From Nepenthes gracilis (Eukaryota; Streptophyta; Magnoliopsida; Caryophyllales; Nepenthaceae): a stretch of DNA of 64,000 bases. Numbering within the stretch: position 1 is the stretch's first letter; each line of letters begins with the position of its first letter. The stretch lies in contig BSYO01000031.1 of NCBI GenBank assembly GCA_033239525.1, forward strand, positions 310,001-374,000. The letters run 5' to 3'. Below, piece after piece: positions 9,704 to 21,940 of this stretch. The translations under genes were made by a program, and so were the position numbers. A model generated the notes under the pieces. The model saw only the letters and a list, made by a program, of their open reading frames with translations. It searched no databases and was not told where the DNA came from.

Positions 9704-10109
9704 AACAATTTCATGACAAAATACATAAAGTAAAAAAATACAAGTGAAGTATGGGTTCAGACACCATCGAGATAGAACCCGTGTACATACAAATCTACGC
9801 TTAGTGAAAAATATAAATGATATAATAAAAGATGGAAAAATCTACACTAATACTGCTGTGTCGATATTGTAACTGAGTTGCCTGGTCAAACAGAGTTAGT
9901 ACCAACAAAGCATAATATAATATGATATAATAAAAACGGTAACACTAGACAAAGACAACCAACATGCAGTAGTAAAATGAATGAAATATAAGCAGTACGA
10001 AAATCTAAGAAGAACTTCTTTTCACAAAAATAACAAGGCTCCCCCTAATATAAATAATCACATCTCCCCTAATCTCCCCCTATCAAAGTGAATCAGGTTT
10101 TCCCTTTTT

Positions 10110-11930
10110 GTCACGAATGGCCAAGGAATAATGAAACTCACTTTTCTTGACCCATACTTGTCTCCCTGAATTCACTTTCTCATTCAATCTTTTTACTTGT
10201 TTATTTAATTTCTAAATATGATCAACAAATTTATTTATTTTTATTCCTTATCTTTAGTTGTATGAAAAATACATGGTGTAGTTGGAGACGAATGTGACCA
10301 ATCTTTCTATAAGCATGACAAAATGGCAGAAACTTAATGGGTTTGTTCATGATTTTTTGGCTATATGGATCAACCAAATGATTTGAGTTAAATCTATTAT
10401 TCACACGTCGAGGCATTTGCTTAGTGATTTTGGATGTTCTAGCATTGTGGTGTGAAATTGTTATGGCGAGAATGAAAATAGTTTTAGATTTTACGCCATT
10501 TTGGGGAATGTTCTCAACATATCCCAAACCCTATTTATTTCCACTAATTTTTTCCAACCCGAGCATATGATCTAATTTTTTTGACCCATTTAAAAGTTAT
10601 TTCAAATCATTTCTACTAGCCTCAAGTTTAGATTCTAGAGTTGTGATTTGTTTAGTAAATGAGTTTTTCAGATTCTCAACTTCTTAAACTTTAGTATCTA
10701 ACTCGGATTTTTGAGCTAATTTTTCTTTTTCCAAATCTATGACCCTACTGTTTAATGTTCCATTTAGTTTCTTTACTTTTAAATATTCTCTAAATAGTTT
10801 ATCATATACTTCTTAAAACCTATCAAATTCAGCTTCTGACTCATCCTCAAAATTATTAGATTGATTAAAATTTTTTACTGAATTGCCACACATTGGGGTC
10901 ATAAAGGATATGTATTTGATAGGGCCATCTTTAGAACATTTTTCAACATCCTTTTCTTTATCATCACTCAAGGTCACATTAACTTTATATTCTTGACTTT
11001 GTTGACATTTAAGGTTTGGGCTTTTGGAATGATAATGATCAAAACCCTTACACTCATGGCATTGAACACTATAGGCATTGTTAGATTTTGATTCTTTAAA
11101 TTCTCATCGGCCTTTCTTATCAGATTTTCAAGTTCGCTTAAAATCCATACTTTGTGTGTTAGATGAAAATTTATTTTTCTTTAAGAATTTTTTAAAATTT
11201 CTAACAAATGTGGTAAAATCTTCATCACTATTCGACTCCTCATCAGAGTCATGATCCCTCTCTTCCCTAACAGATTTTAAGGTAATTGATTTTTATTTCC
11301 TTAACTGTGAAAGTGTGTGCTCATAAGTTTGAAGTGATCTTACAAGTTCTTCGATCTTCATTGCATCAAGGTCTTTACTTTCTTCGACAACGGTGACCTT
11401 AGGTCTAAATCATTCAGGGAGAGATCTAATAACTTTTCTAACAATTCTATTTTCGGGAATGAACTCTCCTAATTTAAATGTGGAATTTATAATATCATTT
11501 AATTGCACATAGAACTCTTCGAACATTTCATCATCTTTCATATGGATTTCTTCAAATCTAGTGGTTAGTATTTACAATTTTAAATTTTTGACAAGTTTAG
11601 TTCCTTCGTGAGTGATTTCAAGAATTTTTCACGCATCTTTAGTAGTCTCACACAAGGATATGCGTTTGAACTCTTCGAACATACGGCCATAAAAATAGTA
11701 TGTAATCCCTTACTGTTCCAATTACACGCATCAAGTTCTTCTTTTGACTACAAAGATAGAACTTTTGGTTCATCACTACTTTTGGATGGAGTTCACCCGG
11801 TTTGAATGCTAGCCCAACACGCTCATCCATAGATTTGATGAAGGCTCTTATCCGAACCTTCCAATAGGCATAATTACTCCCATCAAAGAAGGGAGGTACG
11901 TTGAGTGATCTACTCGTATACTTCTAAATG
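10110..11930 (-). pseudogene. Decayed Copia/SIRE-like gag of element B
   Basis: Read in minus sense, the order is: PPFFDGSNYAYWK and AFIKSMDERVG (11920-11815); decayed capsid sequence; a first zinc knuckle CHECKGFDHYHSKS (about 11020-11065) whose final cysteine is serine; an acidic stretch and heptad-like coiled-coil region (10600-10850, KQITTLESKLEAS); GLGYVENIP (about 10500-10530); and a second knuckle CHAYRKIGH (10285-10320) that has lost its second cysteine. This order, two knuckles separated by a coiled coil, is that of SIRE-type gag. Many stops and frameshifts; no continuous frame longer than about 100 codons. Nothing of pol follows. Confidence 0.7.
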
Positions 11931-11950
11931 GGGGGTTGTTGATTGGGGTA

Positions 11951-11966
11951 AGTCTCTGATATCAAA
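11951..11966 (-). other. Primer-binding site of element B
   Basis: Minus strand TTTGATATCAGAGACT, close to TGGTATCAGAGC, abutting the LTR. Initiator methionine tRNA type. Confidence 0.75.
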
Positions 11967-13030
11967 TAAAATAGGACTTTTTGTCCTAAATTTTACAATC
12001 AAGTTTCAACATCGGTAAAAATAGCACAAGTAGTAAAAATTAAATATTCAATATACGTAAAGAATATTTATTTCCAAATACTAACGATTATGACAAGCAT
12101 GCAAAATATAAAAGATTATAAATAATAATAAAATATTCAATTTTTGGTAACGAAAGAAAAACTCGATACCCACGGTAATCCAAAAAAATTCTCCGGACTT
12201 CAACGGCCAGGGAAGAAATGCACTATGAAAATCAACTTACAGACCGGGTGGTAACGACGCGCTAACCTAACCGACTTACTCCCGTCTTATGATCCGTACC
12301 AAAGAACTCCTTGGATTTGTCCACGGGAACGGAACCAGACGCCTTCCGGTCTTTACGTCAATCTTCCCTCTCTTACCACTTGAATTGCCACACACAACCG
12401 GATCCTCTCCTTCAACGTATCGACGTCACCAACGAAGGTAGAAAGGTAAAGGTGATAGATTGATAAAGAGAAAGTGGTGAAAAAATCACTAGCACATGAA
12501 GTATAATAAGAAAAGATCGGTTTTCTCAATTAGAACATGTTTAATGGAGTGAAAAATAATTTTCTCTCAAGTGGGACGGCTCCAAAAATATAAGTGAAGA
12601 GTTAGACAACTGATTATAGGTGTATATTTATAGAAGGCTCGAAAATTACATTCAAAAAAGTTGCGCGTTGTAGCGGGGTTTGAGCGCGCAGCGAGCGTAT
12701 ATAAGGTTTCAGGTAAAACCCTCGACGCGCTCGAGCGGAAAGTAGGCGCGCAGCGAGCGAGGGGTTGTTAGATTTTGGGCTCGAGCTCATGGTGAGTACA
12801 CAGCGAGCATAGGGCTTCTGGATTTTGGGTTTGAACTTGCGGCAAGCACACAACGAGCACAGGGGTTCTGAATTTTGTGCACGAGCTTACGATGAGCTCA
12901 CGGTAGGCGCAGTATTCCTAGAAGTTAGAACAGACAGATACGAAAATAAATTTTAACAAAATATAATTCGATATCGACACACGATTACGTAAGATTACAA
13001 AATATACCAATCATAGAAATTATCCTAATA
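11967..13030 (-). repeat. LTR of element B (right; 5' LTR in minus sense)
   Basis: 1064 bp, starting TAAAATAGG (TG decayed to TA) and ending CCTAATA, homologous throughout to 8639-9691. It includes the same minisatellite at about 12760-12900. ACTTT follows at 13031. Confidence 0.85.
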
Positions 13031-13035
13031 ACTTT

Positions 13036-13369
13036 AAAAATTAATTCGTACATAAACACATAAAATCTTTCAAATACATGCAGTTTCGCTAATCAATAGA
13101 TAGCATATCACCCAGATGATTGTTGATATATGAATATATACTTTTACACTGAAACCCACGTATATGTAAGGAAGTGATATTTATGCAAAAATATATAATT
13201 TTACGCTGAAATAAAAATATATATATATTGCTTCATAATGATAAACTTAAGGAAGTACTGTGTACACTGCGAGCATTAATTAGTTATACGAAATTAGCAA
13301 CTAATTAAACTACTTCGACGTAATTAACTTCTTAAGCATGGGTACCGGGATGATTACTGCTACTACAGT
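13036..13369 (-). other. 3' flank of the HD-Zip gene
   Basis: AT-rich DNA between the HD-Zip stop codon and element B. The 3' untranslated region and polyadenylation site of the gene should lie here, but no single site stands out. Confidence 0.5.
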
Positions 13370-15098
13370 TCATTTTCGATGATAAGATGGGGGAGCAGCC
13401 CAATAAGGCGATGACAGTGGATAATTATACTCGTCAACCTTGGAGTGGTGGTGATGATGGTGTTGCTTGCTGGTGCCCTGTCCCTTGCTGGAGGTGTGCA
13501 TGGTGGCCGTTGATGTGGCCGCCACGGACTTGTCGCCGGAGGCCTCTGGGTGACCGGTTGAGACTTGCTTCCTTATGGCTTCATTCATGACAATAGCCTT
13601 CAGTCTCATCACCTAATCAATTATACGTTTATGCACGGGTCATTTAGTTAAATAGGATCCAGTTTTTTTTGTTTTTTTCTATCTAATCCTACGTAATATA
13701 CGATGGCAATTAAATCTAAGAAAGTTTTAATCAATCCCATCCATTTAGCTAATGCTAGAGACGATGAATTTATGTATGTGTAATCCAAAGCATAATTTAT
13801 TGACATACATGTTATTGTAAAATAAAATAACAATTAAAAATAATAAAAATAATATTTTTAAATATATTTCTTTTTTTTTTTTGGGGATATCTGAAGTTTG
13901 TGAATATCTTTGAACATCTTCCCCCCCCCCCTATCCATCTAAAAATGTGCATAAATATTTAAATATTAGGTCATATTATTTTTTAATATTTGAGATCTAT
14001 TGGTAAAATATAAAATGTTACAATTAAAATAATGCATTAAAATATTATCTTATTATATATCATTTATTATTTTTAAAATAATTTTAACTATTTTGTTCCG
14101 TGTTAAAATTAAAGATGAGAAGCATGGAGAAATTTGCAAATCCCACAATCCAGCAAAAAAAATTATTTTCATATTTCAATTCATTTGAATATAAAAAAAT
14201 AATCATTCCACATATCAATTCATAATCTCATAAAATATCAATTCGTTTAATAAGATAAAAATTATAATTTCTGATCTCTCTAATCATACTTTTTATAATT
14301 TTGTTATATAAAAAATAGATTTATATACTTAAATGGATAATTATAAAACTTCTATTATTTAAAAAATTATCTTTAAAATTACATTGCATGGGATTAGTTC
14401 TTATCACATAAAAGAGAAAAAATTATTTCTTTCTCTTCCTCGTTCTTTTATCAAAATAAAATTTTGACATAATATCAAAATGATGGGAATGCAAGGCCTT
14501 TTTATAGATAAATAGGACTATTCTCAAATTATCAAAGTACCCACTTTTTATTAAATAATGTGTTTTAAATAGGCATATTTGCTAAGTAAATATAATATTT
14601 TTTTCTTGATATATCAGTAATTAATACGCGTAAATTATTTCCTACAACTTGAAATTCGAAGTTGTGATGGAATACGCTGGTAGCATTAGTACTTTAGAAA
14701 GTGTGTATATTTTTTAATTAAGTTGCTGCAAATATAAAAATAATAAGGATTACCTCTTCCTGAAGCTTCTGTTTTTCCCTGGAGACGACATCAAACTCCA
14801 CCTTAAGCGCATCATATAGTCGCTCGAGCTGCTTAACCTTCCACCTCGCTCTCCGGTTCTGGAACCAAATGGCGACTTGGCGAGGCTGAAGCCCGAGCTC
14901 GCTGGCGAGCTTCATCTTCCTCTCTGGATCCAGCTTTTTCTCTTCTAAAAAGCTATTCTCCAGTGAATCCAACTGATCTCTCCGCAGCTTCTTCTTCTTC
15001 TCTTGACTAAATCTAAAGCACCCGCCCTCATCCGGCTGTACTGGGGGCACCACCATCTGTACCGCCGACATCTCAGCCCCCGGATACCTCACTTCCAT
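13370..15098 (-). CDS. LMI1: HD-Zip class I transcription factor, LMI1/ATHB51-like (two exons)
   Basis: Exon 1 is 15098-14754 (codons 1-115) and exon 2 is 13612-13370 (codons 116-195, stop TGA at 13370-13372). The intron (13613-14753) has donor GAAGAG|GTAATC and acceptor GATTAG|GTGATG, phase 0. The homeodomain spans about residues 33-92 with [10 protein letters not shown] at 78-87. The adjoining zipper has L91, L98, V105, L112 and L119, so the intron splits the zipper. DNA-binding, zipper ([17 protein letters not shown]), the RKQVSTG segment and a Trp-containing C-terminus match the LMI1/ATHB51/ATHB22 clade, nuclear regulators of leaf shape and floral meristem identity. A His6 run lies at 166-171. 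The start is fixed by an in-frame TAG eight codons upstream; the 32-residue N-terminus is shorter than in Arabidopsis. Both exons are intact and this looks like a living gene. LMI1 versus ATHB22 orthology is not resolved. Confidence 0.85.
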
Positions 15099-15350
15099 GC
15101 CTTCAACATTGTTAACAAGCTAAGTAGTGTTAGCCAGCTAGCTAGCTGCTACGTTAGTCTGTTACATATTTGCTGCTTGCAAGAAAAAAGAACTCTATGC
15201 CAAGGAACAAACTGAGCCCAGAAAGGTTAAGATGCGAGGTATATTAAAGCTCTTTACTTTCTTACTTGAACTCACACAGTCATCAATTTCTCATTACTTC
15301 ATGAGTGCTTTAATGTCTCTTTTTTAGCAGAGATAGTGATATTGTATCCC
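15099..15350 (-). other. Probable 5' untranslated region of the HD-Zip gene
   Basis: Sequence between the start codon and the candidate TATA box. It contains in-frame stops and no long ORF on the minus strand. Confidence 0.45.
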
Positions 15351-15352
15351 TT

Positions 15353-15362
15353 CATATATAGG
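15353..15362 (-). promoter_or_regulatory. Candidate TATA box of the HD-Zip gene
   Basis: The minus strand reads CCTATATATGAA about 255 bases before the ATG. A start site about 30 bases further on would give a leader of about 225 bases. Not tested; other AT-rich sites lie further upstream. Confidence 0.4.
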
Positions 15363-16682
15363 AATGCTCGAGTAAATTAAGCAGTGAGACAACTTATGAC
15401 AATGCGCCACACTAATGGCTGTAAATGTCTGTGAAGATGCTGTGTACATATGGAGAGGGAGAAGAAGGGCATCCTCGTTAAGAAAGAGGAGAAAATAAGG
15501 GTTTTCTTTTACCTGGGAAAGCGTCATAGTTATGGTTGTAGTTGTAGAGGAAGCTTAGGGGCTCTGATCTACTGCAGGTCGAGGAACAAACGGTCTTAAT
15601 AAGTTGGAATTCCAATCCATCCTTTTTGGCTTGTGCTTTTTTCTTACCTCGCTAGAGCTGCTCCCAAATCATGCACGTAGGTAAATATATAGCTGTAGAT
15701 ATGAACAAACTTACCCCCATAAAGGACATCAGCAAGGGTCTGTGGCCGACAAGAGGAAGAGAGAGAAAGAGAAAGAGTCGGAGCTGCCTAGAGGTAGAAT
15801 TGTGATAAATAAATGGCTCCATAATTAGGAATCCAGCAAAATAAAAATGGTACGACATATAAGAGGAGGTGAGACTTGTTAGTAGCTAATTATGTCCGGA
15901 CTTATTGAATAGTTCTGGACCCAAATCTGCTCTTTCTCAATGTATTTCTTTAGATAAAGATTAAGCATGATAATTAAATGTATCATGGGTTACTTCAATG
16001 CCATAACCATTGATCAAAGCCGAGGCAGCTAGCTAGCTGGGATGGATGACAAACATAATATATGGGCTTTTACCTGTCGTTAGTGTGCTGTGGCACTTGG
16101 TCACAATTATGCATGGTCCCCTGGGGATTGAACGGACAGCGTTTGCCTGTCTGCAATCCATTTCTTACGCCTCGGCTAGCTCTGAGCTCTAGGCCCCAAG
16201 CCCTTGGGGCCAGCTGCCGCGCCTGCTATGATATTGTTTGAAATGAAAAGAAGAGTTTTTGAGCCAAAATTAGAATAAGAGAAAATTCTGAATTAACTTA
16301 TCCAAGGTTGAGTTGACAATTAATGATAAAAAATAAAATTTAGTATCTACCTAATTAAAATTAAACCTCTCTTAAAAATTTTAAAATATAAGTTGATAAT
16401 AAAATTTATATCTCTTAATCAAATAAATTATCTCTGACTTATAAAAGTTAATTAGGATAATCTAGACAATTAAATTTGATAGCTAAACCATCATATTTTC
16501 AATTTTCCTAAGCCCAGCAAATGAGATGGCCCAAAACATGTGGTGGATTAACCTACAGTGGCTTATTTTTAATTAAAGCTCTATCTTTTAATTTTACCTT
16601 TAAAACTTGTTAGTTGAATGTGGGGTCTTAAATATTTCTTACAACTTCACTAATATTTAACATATTACCAAAAAAATTATAA
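15363..16682. other. Upstream region of the HD-Zip gene
   Basis: About 1.3 kb between the gene and element C. It has a purine-rich stretch near 15755-15780 and GCTAGCTAGCT tracts (about 16027-16038). No ORF with a recognisable domain. The promoter and any enhancers of the HD-Zip gene must lie here or in the intron. Confidence 0.5.
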
Positions 16683-16687
16683 ATAGT

Positions 16688-17709
16688 TGATGGGTTCGCC
16701 CACAATGGGCTGGCCCAAGGAAGAAGGGTAGCCCAACTCCACAAAGGTCCACATGTAAGCCTAGACAGTCAATACGAATCGTTGACCGAATGAAATGAAA
16801 AAGGGATCAGCGTAAGGACGGTCAACTGGCACAAATGACGGTTAACATTTTTGTTGACCGATAGCGCTATAGTAGGCCGATAGACAAGCATTTTATGGGT
16901 CAGGCCCAATTTGACCTGCATTCTCGTCTACGACCAGCAACAGCTCTCTTCCCTTACTACGCACTCCCCCAAAAGGTAACATTTACGATAACAGTCACAA
17001 ACAGATTCAGCGCTCACCCCATGAGAAAAGCGTCGGATTCTCTCCCCTGTCTGCTGTAAACTCTAGGTGTTGCAAAACACAGAAGGAAGGCAACCCTCCC
17101 AATGAGCTGTTACAGCCAATAATGCTAACGTCGAGAAGGGAATCTGTTCCAACAAAGCACTGGAATCATTCACTCCTGTCAAAGGAGGAATGCTCAACTT
17201 CTCGATTATAAGAAAGCCATGGAGTCAAAACTCCAAGCACATCTTCTTGAAGAAAACAAAACGCTCTCATCCCTACTTGAGTTGCTCTCACGTTCCTAGT
17301 TCCTTTCTCGAGAGGAATCCTTTAGTGTTCACCCGACGTCCTCCCAAGCTCTCACGCTCTTAGGACGCCCACACTCTCTTTACCTCCTATCGTTACGATT
17401 CTCAGAATCCCGGAGACAGGAACCGACGCTCACTCGAGCAACATTAACCTCTCCCAGCGAGAAACAAATCATTTCCATAAACACTCTCTGCTTCTCACCC
17501 TCATTACGCTCTTTCTTATACCTTCTCGATTCTTGGAAGACTATTTTACTGATTTGAGTGTTAGAGCATTTTCAATTGGACTATATCCCGTCGGCACCTG
17601 ACCTTTCGTTTGTCTTGGTGGTGTGCAGGGCCCAAACTCGGCGGACAGAGCCGGACTCAATAAATGACGTAACCCGAACCCGTTTGAAATTTAGTTCCAG
17701 GGCGCATCA
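16688..17709 (+). repeat. 5' LTR of element C
   Basis: From TGATGGG to GGCGCATCA. It contains several GGTCAAC/GTTGACC motifs (about 16779, 16818, 16853), which are W-box cores (TTGACC) recognised by WRKY factors in plants; whether they act here is unknown. Confidence 0.9.
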
Positions 17710-17724
17710 TTGGCACCGTCTATG
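17710..17724 (+). other. Primer-binding site of element C
   Basis: TTGGCACCGTCTATG directly after the LTR, a variant of the TGGCGCCGTCTGTGG site shared by many plant Ty3 Tat elements and by D and E in this window. Confidence 0.75.
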
Positions 17725-17807
17725 AAAAATGCTTACGAAAAGCCAACCACTTCCCTAAATAATTTCACACAATCTCATGCTCTCAGCTTCTCTTTCCATT
17801 AGCTAAT

Positions 17808-19420
17808 ATGATGAACACAAGGGCACAAGCGAGCGAACCCGTGAGAGATGTAACCTCACCCGACTAGGACCACACTGCTGATACTCTGGTCAACGGGACA
17901 ATTAGCGGGGTGTCCACCCCTTTCTTCCAAAACCTAGCAGAGTACATGCAGAACACCAATAGGATGCTCCAGATACTTTGCTCCCGCCAGAGCTCACGCA
18001 ACAAGGGACTCCGCTGGCAGCAGCCCCTGCACCGGCCTCCAGGAGGGGAGGCCTAAGGAAAAAAAAACAGCTAAGAAATCCAAAAGGGCCAACACTCAGA
18101 TGCCAAAACTCTCACAAGCCCAAAGCCGACTAAGGCGTGGGGAGCATTCAGGCAGCGTAACTCCGAGAGAATGTCCAGAGCGAAGGAACCCCCGATATTC
18201 TCAAGAGAAATCTAGGCCCCAAACTCAGGAGGGAGCCTCCCGTCTTATCAGATCCGCTGGTGGCAATAGCCTGTTGGCTACAGGACACTCTAAGGGAAGG
18301 ACGGAGTTGAGGATACTCATCAACTCTAAAAAATCGGCCAGCACAGCTCGAGCGGATCTAAGACAGGAGAGAATCTGGAGCTGCGATGAACGCGCGGCAG
18401 ATTTGGACAAATCTCCTTTCACAGGAGATCTTAAACCGTCCCATCCCCACAAAGTTCAAAATGCCAACCTCGACTCATACGATGGTAGCGCTGATCCCAT
18501 CGATCACCTTACCCAGTTCCGCATGCATCTAGGTCTTCAAGGTTTAGAAGACGCAGTCATGTGTCACTACTTCCCACTTACCTTAAAAGGGGACGCACGC
18601 ATTTGGTTCCATCATCTTCCCTCGGATTCCATCCGGAGCTTTCGAGAATTGGTTGATCTCTTCCTATCACAGTATACCTCTAGTCGACGAAAGGAGAAAC
18701 AACCATGGCACCTATCGCAAATCAAGCAAAAGCATGGAGAGAATCTGCGGAAATTTCTAGATCATTTTGTGACAGATGCCAGGTGGATCCCCAGACTTGC
18801 CAGGGAGATGAAACTAGGTAGTTTCATCTCAACGCTGACGCATAGGGATTTTTTTAGGCACCTAGCGCATAAGAACCCACAGACCTTTAGGGAAGCAGAG
18901 TTAATCACCAGGGTCTATGTAATGGCAGAGGAGGCCAACGAGATTAAGAATCCCTAGCGGACCGAATAGCCTCGCCTTTTCCCAACCAAAGGAAAGAGGA
19001 AGTATAGCGGTGGTGATCACTCCCGCAAGATGCACCCTAGGCCTGGACCACTGGAGAGTAAGGACTACGGGCTAATTAGCCTAATGCCCTTGACTAACAT
19101 TCGTTCAAACGTCCTCATGAAAATCAGAGGTGAGAAGTTCCTTAAGTGGCCAAAACCACTTAATAAGGCGGAAGGAGGAAATCCAACCAAATACTGTGAT
19201 TTTCATTGATCTCCTGGACACTCCACCGAAGACTGCAAAATGTTCCAGTGAGAGATAGAAGAGTTGATCCGTAGGGACCACCTTACCAGGTTCGCCAAGA
19301 ACCCCGGCCACAGCTCCGAAGCCACAGGCGGTGAAGGCACAAAACCGTCTCCTCCGAGGAATCCTATCACTGTAGGAGTAGTCAATATGATCGCGACCCC
19401 AAGACCGTGGCAAGACTCGA
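17808..19420 (+). pseudogene. Element C gag
   Basis: Starts at ATGATGAACACA (17808). A TAG interrupts after about 18 codons (near 17862), and the frame shifts again before 18100. The 285-codon open part (18100-18957) holds the gag capsid domain: DPIDHLTQFRMHL, CHYFPLTLKGDARIWF and QYTSSRRKEKQPWHL. The zinc knuckle YCDFH*SPGHSTEDC (about 19192-19236) is broken by a stop between its cysteines. Element E carries the same protein in better shape (59041-59985). Function in life: the virus-like particle. Confidence 0.8.
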
Positions 19421-19469
19421 CATGTCAGGAATAAGAAGCATGTAGTTTTAGCAATAAGAAGCATGTCAG

Positions 19470-20250
19470 GAATAAGAAGCACTGAGAGTAACATCATTAG
19501 TTTTAGCAATGATGACTTAGAGCATGTAGTTTCTTCCCATGCAGACCCCTTAGTTGTATTCGTCCTCGTTTCATATGGTAGTATCGATTACCAGCTGAAA
19601 TGGATATTCATTGATAATGAAAGTTCACGTGATTTGCTTTACTTTGATACATTTTTTAAACTTAGTTTAAAAAAGAATTAGTTAAAGCCTGCCAAAAGCC
19701 TGTTCTACGGCCTTGATAACGAATCGGTACCTGTCCAATGGACAATTCAATTAGAAGTGACCCTGGGTTCATACCCAATCAAATACTTACCTTCTTAGTG
19801 GTTGACCTGCCTTCTATTTACAACGCCATATTAGGCCGCCCATGCCTAGCAGCGTTCAGAGCCATCACTTCGGTACCACATTTTAAAATAAAATTCCCAA
19901 CGGCTTGCAGTGTAGGTGAGGTCTTGGGCGACCAGGCCACCGAGCAGACATGTTATATATCCCAGATTGCCCCGAGCGACAGCACCAGGTTTGTAGGAGA
20001 ACTCGACCATCCGGATAAGGCGACTTTACAGCAAGCACAATCCAGAGAGGCAACAGATCTGATCCCACTAAATCCGAAAGATCCAGAAAGATGTGTGCAG
20101 ATTAGCGGTTCACTCACTGAGACACTGCGTGGCGAGTTGATCACATTCTTATGGCAAAACGTAGATATTTTCACGTGGACTCCCGTTGACATGCCTAGGA
20201 TTCTAGCCAGAGTAATGGTCCACAAATTGGGTCTCGATCCCGGCCATTAA
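19470..20250 (+). pseudogene. Element C aspartic protease region
   Basis: Reads FIDNESSRDLLY (about 19609-19644), where functional relatives have DGGSS or DNGSS, so the glycine of the active-site triad is gone. The downstream LGRPCLAAF motif (about 19830-19858), typical of this protease, follows after a stop. It should mature the Gag-Pol polyprotein but is inactive here. Confidence 0.7.
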
Positions 20251-20259
20251 CCCGTCAGG

Positions 20260-21000
20260 CAAAAATGAAGAAACCATCCCGTAGAAAAACTAGTCACCAT
20301 TTGGGAAGAGGTAAAAAAGTTGTTGGACGCCAGCTTCATCATGGAGATCCAGTACCCAGGCTAGCTTTCGAACATCATCCTAGTGAAGAAAAATAACATG
20401 AAATGGCAAATGTGTATCGATTTCACCGATGTTAACAAAGCCTGCCCTAAAGACATCATCCTAGCCCCGGATCGACCTATTAGTGGATTTGACATCCGGA
20501 CACGAGCTGTTGAGCTTCATGGATGTGTACTCAAGTTATAACCAGATTCGGATGAGCTCGGAGGACGAGGAGCACACCTCATTCATGACAAACCAAGGTA
20601 CCTATTATTATAAGGTCATACCTTTCGAACTAAAGAGTGCGGGAGTCACTTACCAACGGCTTGTAAACAAAATGTTCGAAAGACAGATCGGCCGCAATAT
20701 GAAACTATACGTCGACGATATGCTCGACAAGAGCAGAGTCACCAATGATCACATTCGTGATCTGGCTGAATCTTTCGAGGAATTTTGCGCACACCGAATA
20801 AAGATGAATCCCATTAAATGCGTCTTCGGAGTCTCCTCCAGGAAATTCCTACGTTTCATCATCTCCCAATGAGGAATCGAGGCAAACCCAGAGAAAATTA
20901 AGGCTCTTGCAGACATGTCTCCACCGCAGAGCGTCAAGGAAGTCCAGCGGCTAACCGGACGACTGGCGGCCTTGCCTCGCTTCTTAGAGAAGTTAGGAGA
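20260..21000 (+). pseudogene. Element C reverse transcriptase
   Basis: Contains MKWQMCIDFTDVNKACPKD (about 20399-20455, one stop region before it), SYNQIRM, and the catalytic YVDDML (20708-20725) with both aspartates kept. A TGA at about 20871 breaks the end of palm/connection (IISQ*GIEANPEKI), after which VQRLTGRLAALPRF continues. Stops upstream and downstream make it non-functional although the catalytic box survives. Confidence 0.85.
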
Positions 21001-21029
21001 CAAGTACCAACTTTTCTTTAAGGCATTAA

Positions 21030-21480
21030 GGGGAACAAAAGCAAATGGATTCCAGTGGACGATGGAGTGCCAGACGACCTTCGACGAACTAAAGCAATAT
21101 CTGGCCAGCCCACCATTATTGACGTCACCCAAGGACGGAGAGGAGCTTTACCTTTACCTGGCGGAGGCAGAGGTGGCCCTCAGCTCCGTCCTCGTACGCC
21201 AAGACCCCAACACCCAGCGGTCGGTCTACTACGTGAGTAAGACGTTGACCGACCTGGAGACACACTACCCGCGTGCAGAAAAGCTAGCCTTGGCACTTGT
21301 TTTCTCAGCCAAGAAGCCGAGGCCTTATTTCTAGGCCCATCGCGTGATTGTCCTCACCGACCAACCTCTGAAGAACATTCTCTAGAAACCTAATGTTTCC
21401 GAACAGCTGGTAAAGTGGGCTATTAAATTTGGAGAGTTCGACATTAAATTCTGGCCCAGACCAGCCATCAAAGGGCAGGC
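21030..21480 (+). pseudogene. Element C RNase H (Ty3 type)
   Basis: YLYLAEAEVALSSVLVR, SVYYVSKTLTDLETHYPRAEK and VLTDQPL are standard Ty3 RNase H landmarks. A TAG near 21334 (PYF*AHRVIVLTDQPL) and another near 21384 break it. Confidence 0.8.
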
Positions 21481-21481
21481 T

Positions 21482-21940
21482 TTGGCTGACTTCATTTTCA
21501 AGAACACGATACCAATTCTCAAAGAACAGCCTGCTAAAGATATAGGACAGTGTGAGGCAAGGCCAGAATGGGTCCTTAACGTGGACAGATCATCTACGGA
21601 CTCGGGTAACGGAGCAGTAGTCCTAAAAATCCCCGACGGGTTCAAATTGAAATACTCTCTCAGGGTGGACTTTCTGGCGACCAACAACGTCGTAGAATAC
21701 AAAACCCTGCTGACTGGATTAAGACTGGCTAAAGAATGCTTGGCTAGGCGGTTAACTGTCTACAGTGACTCAGAGCTGGTCGTCAATCAAGTTAGCAGGA
21801 ACTTCGAGGCATGCAACCCCCACCTGGCTAAGTACTTGGCAAAGGTAAAGGAGACCAGCTGGAGATTTGACAAGGTGATCCTTGTTCATGTTCTCATAGC
21901 TAAAAATTGGAAGGCCGACTAGCTTGCTAAAGTAGCGGTA
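21482..21940 (+). pseudogene. Element C second RNase H (archaeal type)
   Basis: WVLNVDRSS, ATNNVVEYKTLL and TVYSDSELVVNQV are the three acidic motifs of the extra RNase H found in the Tat lineage. It is open for 146 codons (21482-21922) before a stop in KNWKAD*LAK. Its presence is the main ground for the lineage assignment. Confidence 0.8.

Larger units (their letters stand above)
8639..13030 (-). mobile_element. Element B: gag-only Copia/SIRE-like retrotransposon
   Basis: Two LTRs of about 1.05 kb flank 2.3 kb of interior. The target duplication ACTTT lies at 8634-8638 and 13031-13035. The minus strand has the primer-binding site TGATATCAGAGAC next to the right LTR, then a decayed gag, then several GGGGGAGA-type tracts and a polypurine tract at the left LTR. 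Protease, integrase, RT and RNase H are absent: gag C-terminal sequence passes into the 3' untranslated part without pol. The LTRs differ at many positions, so it is an old insertion. It ends about 340 bp downstream of the HD-Zip gene. Confidence 0.85.

Noticed and set aside
18225..18452. Minus ORFs within element C gag
   Set aside because: Shadow frames of the gag coding strand.
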